A stretch of 7,098 bases of DNA from JBKHBQ01 sp046542305 (GTDB lineage: Bacteria > Bacteroidota > Bacteroidia > Bacteroidales > 4484-276). The notes under the pieces were generated by a model, which worked only from the letters and a program-made list of their open reading frames with translations, had not been told where the DNA came from and did not search any database. Made by a program: the position numbers and the translations under genes. Below, one piece after another: positions 6,440-7,098 of this stretch (its first letter is position 1; the number at the start of each line of letters is the position of its first letter). The stretch covers positions 1 to 7,098 of the forward strand of contig JBKHBQ010000202.1 of the NCBI GenBank assembly GCA_046542305.1, written 5' to 3'.

Positions 6440-7045
6440 TTACTTTTTTTCAGCTTTCAGATGCACCACAAAGTAGATATCGTCGCTGAAAGTGAAACTG
6501 TCTTTATCTTTCACAAATCTCAGTGATGAGGTGGTAATGCCCCACCTGGTGCGGTCGATGAAAAATTTCTCCGATTCGGCGCTGAGCCGGTTCTCTCCGA
6601 TATCCACCACAGCATGAAAAGTAACCGGGTGCGATTGATCCTTAATGCGCAGATTGCCAGAAACACAATGCCGATTCCCGTCGATAAGGTGGCTTTTGGT
6701 GATCGTGAACTTTGAAAGCGGATATTTTTCCGAATCGAAGTAATGATCGGATTTCAGCAGATTGTTCAGCGTTTCACGCATCAGTTCGTACTCGATGTCG
6801 AGCGTAACAATACTGTCCATGCAGATGGTGAAGCTTCCGGCTGTGATCTCATTTCCCGAAAGGGTAAGATATCCATCCTTCAAATCGATGTAGCCCTTAT
6901 GATTGCCACACATCCAGTCGAGGCGGCTGTTTTCTACATCCACCACATAGGTATTCTTTCCCTCCTGGGCACACAGTACCTGTGAGGCAATGACAACCAC
7001 AAGTGCAGACAGGTATTTCAAAAAAGTACGCAATCCGGTTTTCAT
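6440..7045 (-). CDS. Exported YceI-family lipocalin-like protein
   Basis: YceI proteins are small periplasmic beta-barrels that bind polyisoprenoid lipids, in some cases quinone-like, in their cavity. Starting at 7045 the protein has 201 residues: a signal peptide (MKTGLRTFLK, then a hydrophobic core, cleavage near VLCA-Q27), then the barrel. Recognisable family segments are SRLDW with a following HKG (40-51), the glycine-bearing strand GSFTICMDSI (70-79), LLKSDHYFDSEKYP (96-109), and FFIDRTRWGI (161-170). This matches the form common in Bacteroidota. An in-frame ATG at 7063 would add six residues, but 7045 gives a cleaner signal peptide and an A-rich leader, and both candidate promoter elements upstream fit the later start better. 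It is the first gene before the heme kinase and regulator, which suggests that it is their target or shares their signal. A direct link to heme or quinone sensing is my inference. Ligand unknown. Confidence 0.9.
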   Translation of the reverse strand: MKTGLRTFLKYLSALVVVIASQVLCAQEGKNTYVVDVENSRLDWMCGNHKGYIDLKDGYLTLSGNEITAGSFTICMDSIVTLDIEYELMRETLNNLLKSDHYFDSEKYPLSKFTITKSHLIDGNRHCVSGNLRIKDQSHPVTFHAVVDIGENRLSAESEKFFIDRTRWGITTSSLRFVKDKDSFTFSDDIYFVVHLKAEKK

Positions 7046-7068
7046 GTTACAATTTTTTATCATTATCA

Positions 7069-7098
7069 GAAATATAATAAGCCGTGATCACGCCATCA
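7069..7098 (-). promoter_or_regulatory. Candidate promoter upstream of the YceI gene: sigma-54-like element and partial housekeeping element
   Basis: On the minus strand TGGCGTG-N4-CGGCT (7095-7080) has GG and GC exactly 10 bases apart, as in sigma-54 promoters (TGGCACG-N4-TTGCW), with mismatches at three consensus positions. It would start RNA near 7069, about 24 bases before the ATG at 7045. Its 10-base spacer is the perfect palindrome CGTGATCACG (7083-7092), which could instead be a regulator site. Alternatively TATATTTC (7076-7069) is a near-match to the TAnnTTTG -7 box; its -33 box would straddle the window edge, where TG is visible at the right distance. Confidence 0.3.

Noticed and set aside
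5785..6489. Plus-strand ORF of 234 residues across the kinase sensor domain and into the YceI gene
   Set aside because: It lies opposite two strongly supported genes and shows no domain or start signal.

Overview
The window comes from a member of the Bacteroidota, most likely an environmental, possibly anaerobic one; the finer placement is only a guess. The reasons are: start codons sit behind A-rich leaders instead of Shine-Dalgarno sequences; two upstream regions carry the Bacteroidota promoter pattern (TTTG at -33, TAnnTTTG-like at -7); one lipoprotein has an acidic stretch right after its lipid-anchored cysteine; and the YceI protein and the left-edge protein look like Bacteroidota versions of their families. 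All recognisable genes lie on the minus strand, so transcription runs from high to low coordinates.

Right half (7098 to about 3230): a compact three-gene unit. First comes an exported YceI-like lipocalin. A membrane histidine kinase follows; its periplasmic sensor domain carries two c-type heme attachment motifs (CXXCH and CX4CH). Last is an NtrC-type sigma-54 activator whose start overlaps the kinase stop by 32 bases. A short hairpin with a T-tract near 3231-3252 probably ends the unit. The activator has an intact receiver, ATPase and Fis-type DNA-binding region, but its sigma-54 contact loop reads GAMPGA instead of GAFTGA. A GG-N10-GC element upstream of the YceI gene resembles a sigma-54 promoter, so the unit may control itself. 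The inferred picture is a heme-based redox or gas sensor that passes its signal to a sigma-54 regulator, with a lipid- or quinone-binding periplasmic protein as output or partner.

Middle (3338 to 1809): an intergenic region of about 300 bp with the terminator and a good Bacteroidota promoter, then a serine hydrolase of the beta-lactamase/CubicO fold that is predicted to be a lipoprotein, probably surface exposed.

Left part (1808 to 1): a 403-bp region with a weaker promoter and a possible 52-residue ORF that looks like a signal peptide. Next is an unrecognised 356-residue membrane-anchored protein whose last ~110 residues are about eleven degenerate copies of a D-x-E-Q-L-G motif alternating with short hydrophobic runs. 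The window ends with the first 101 codons of an exported protein, starting only 31 bp after the repeat protein's stop and probably co-transcribed with it.

Most worth following up: the repeat protein, and the heme-kinase/variant-GAFTGA/YceI unit.
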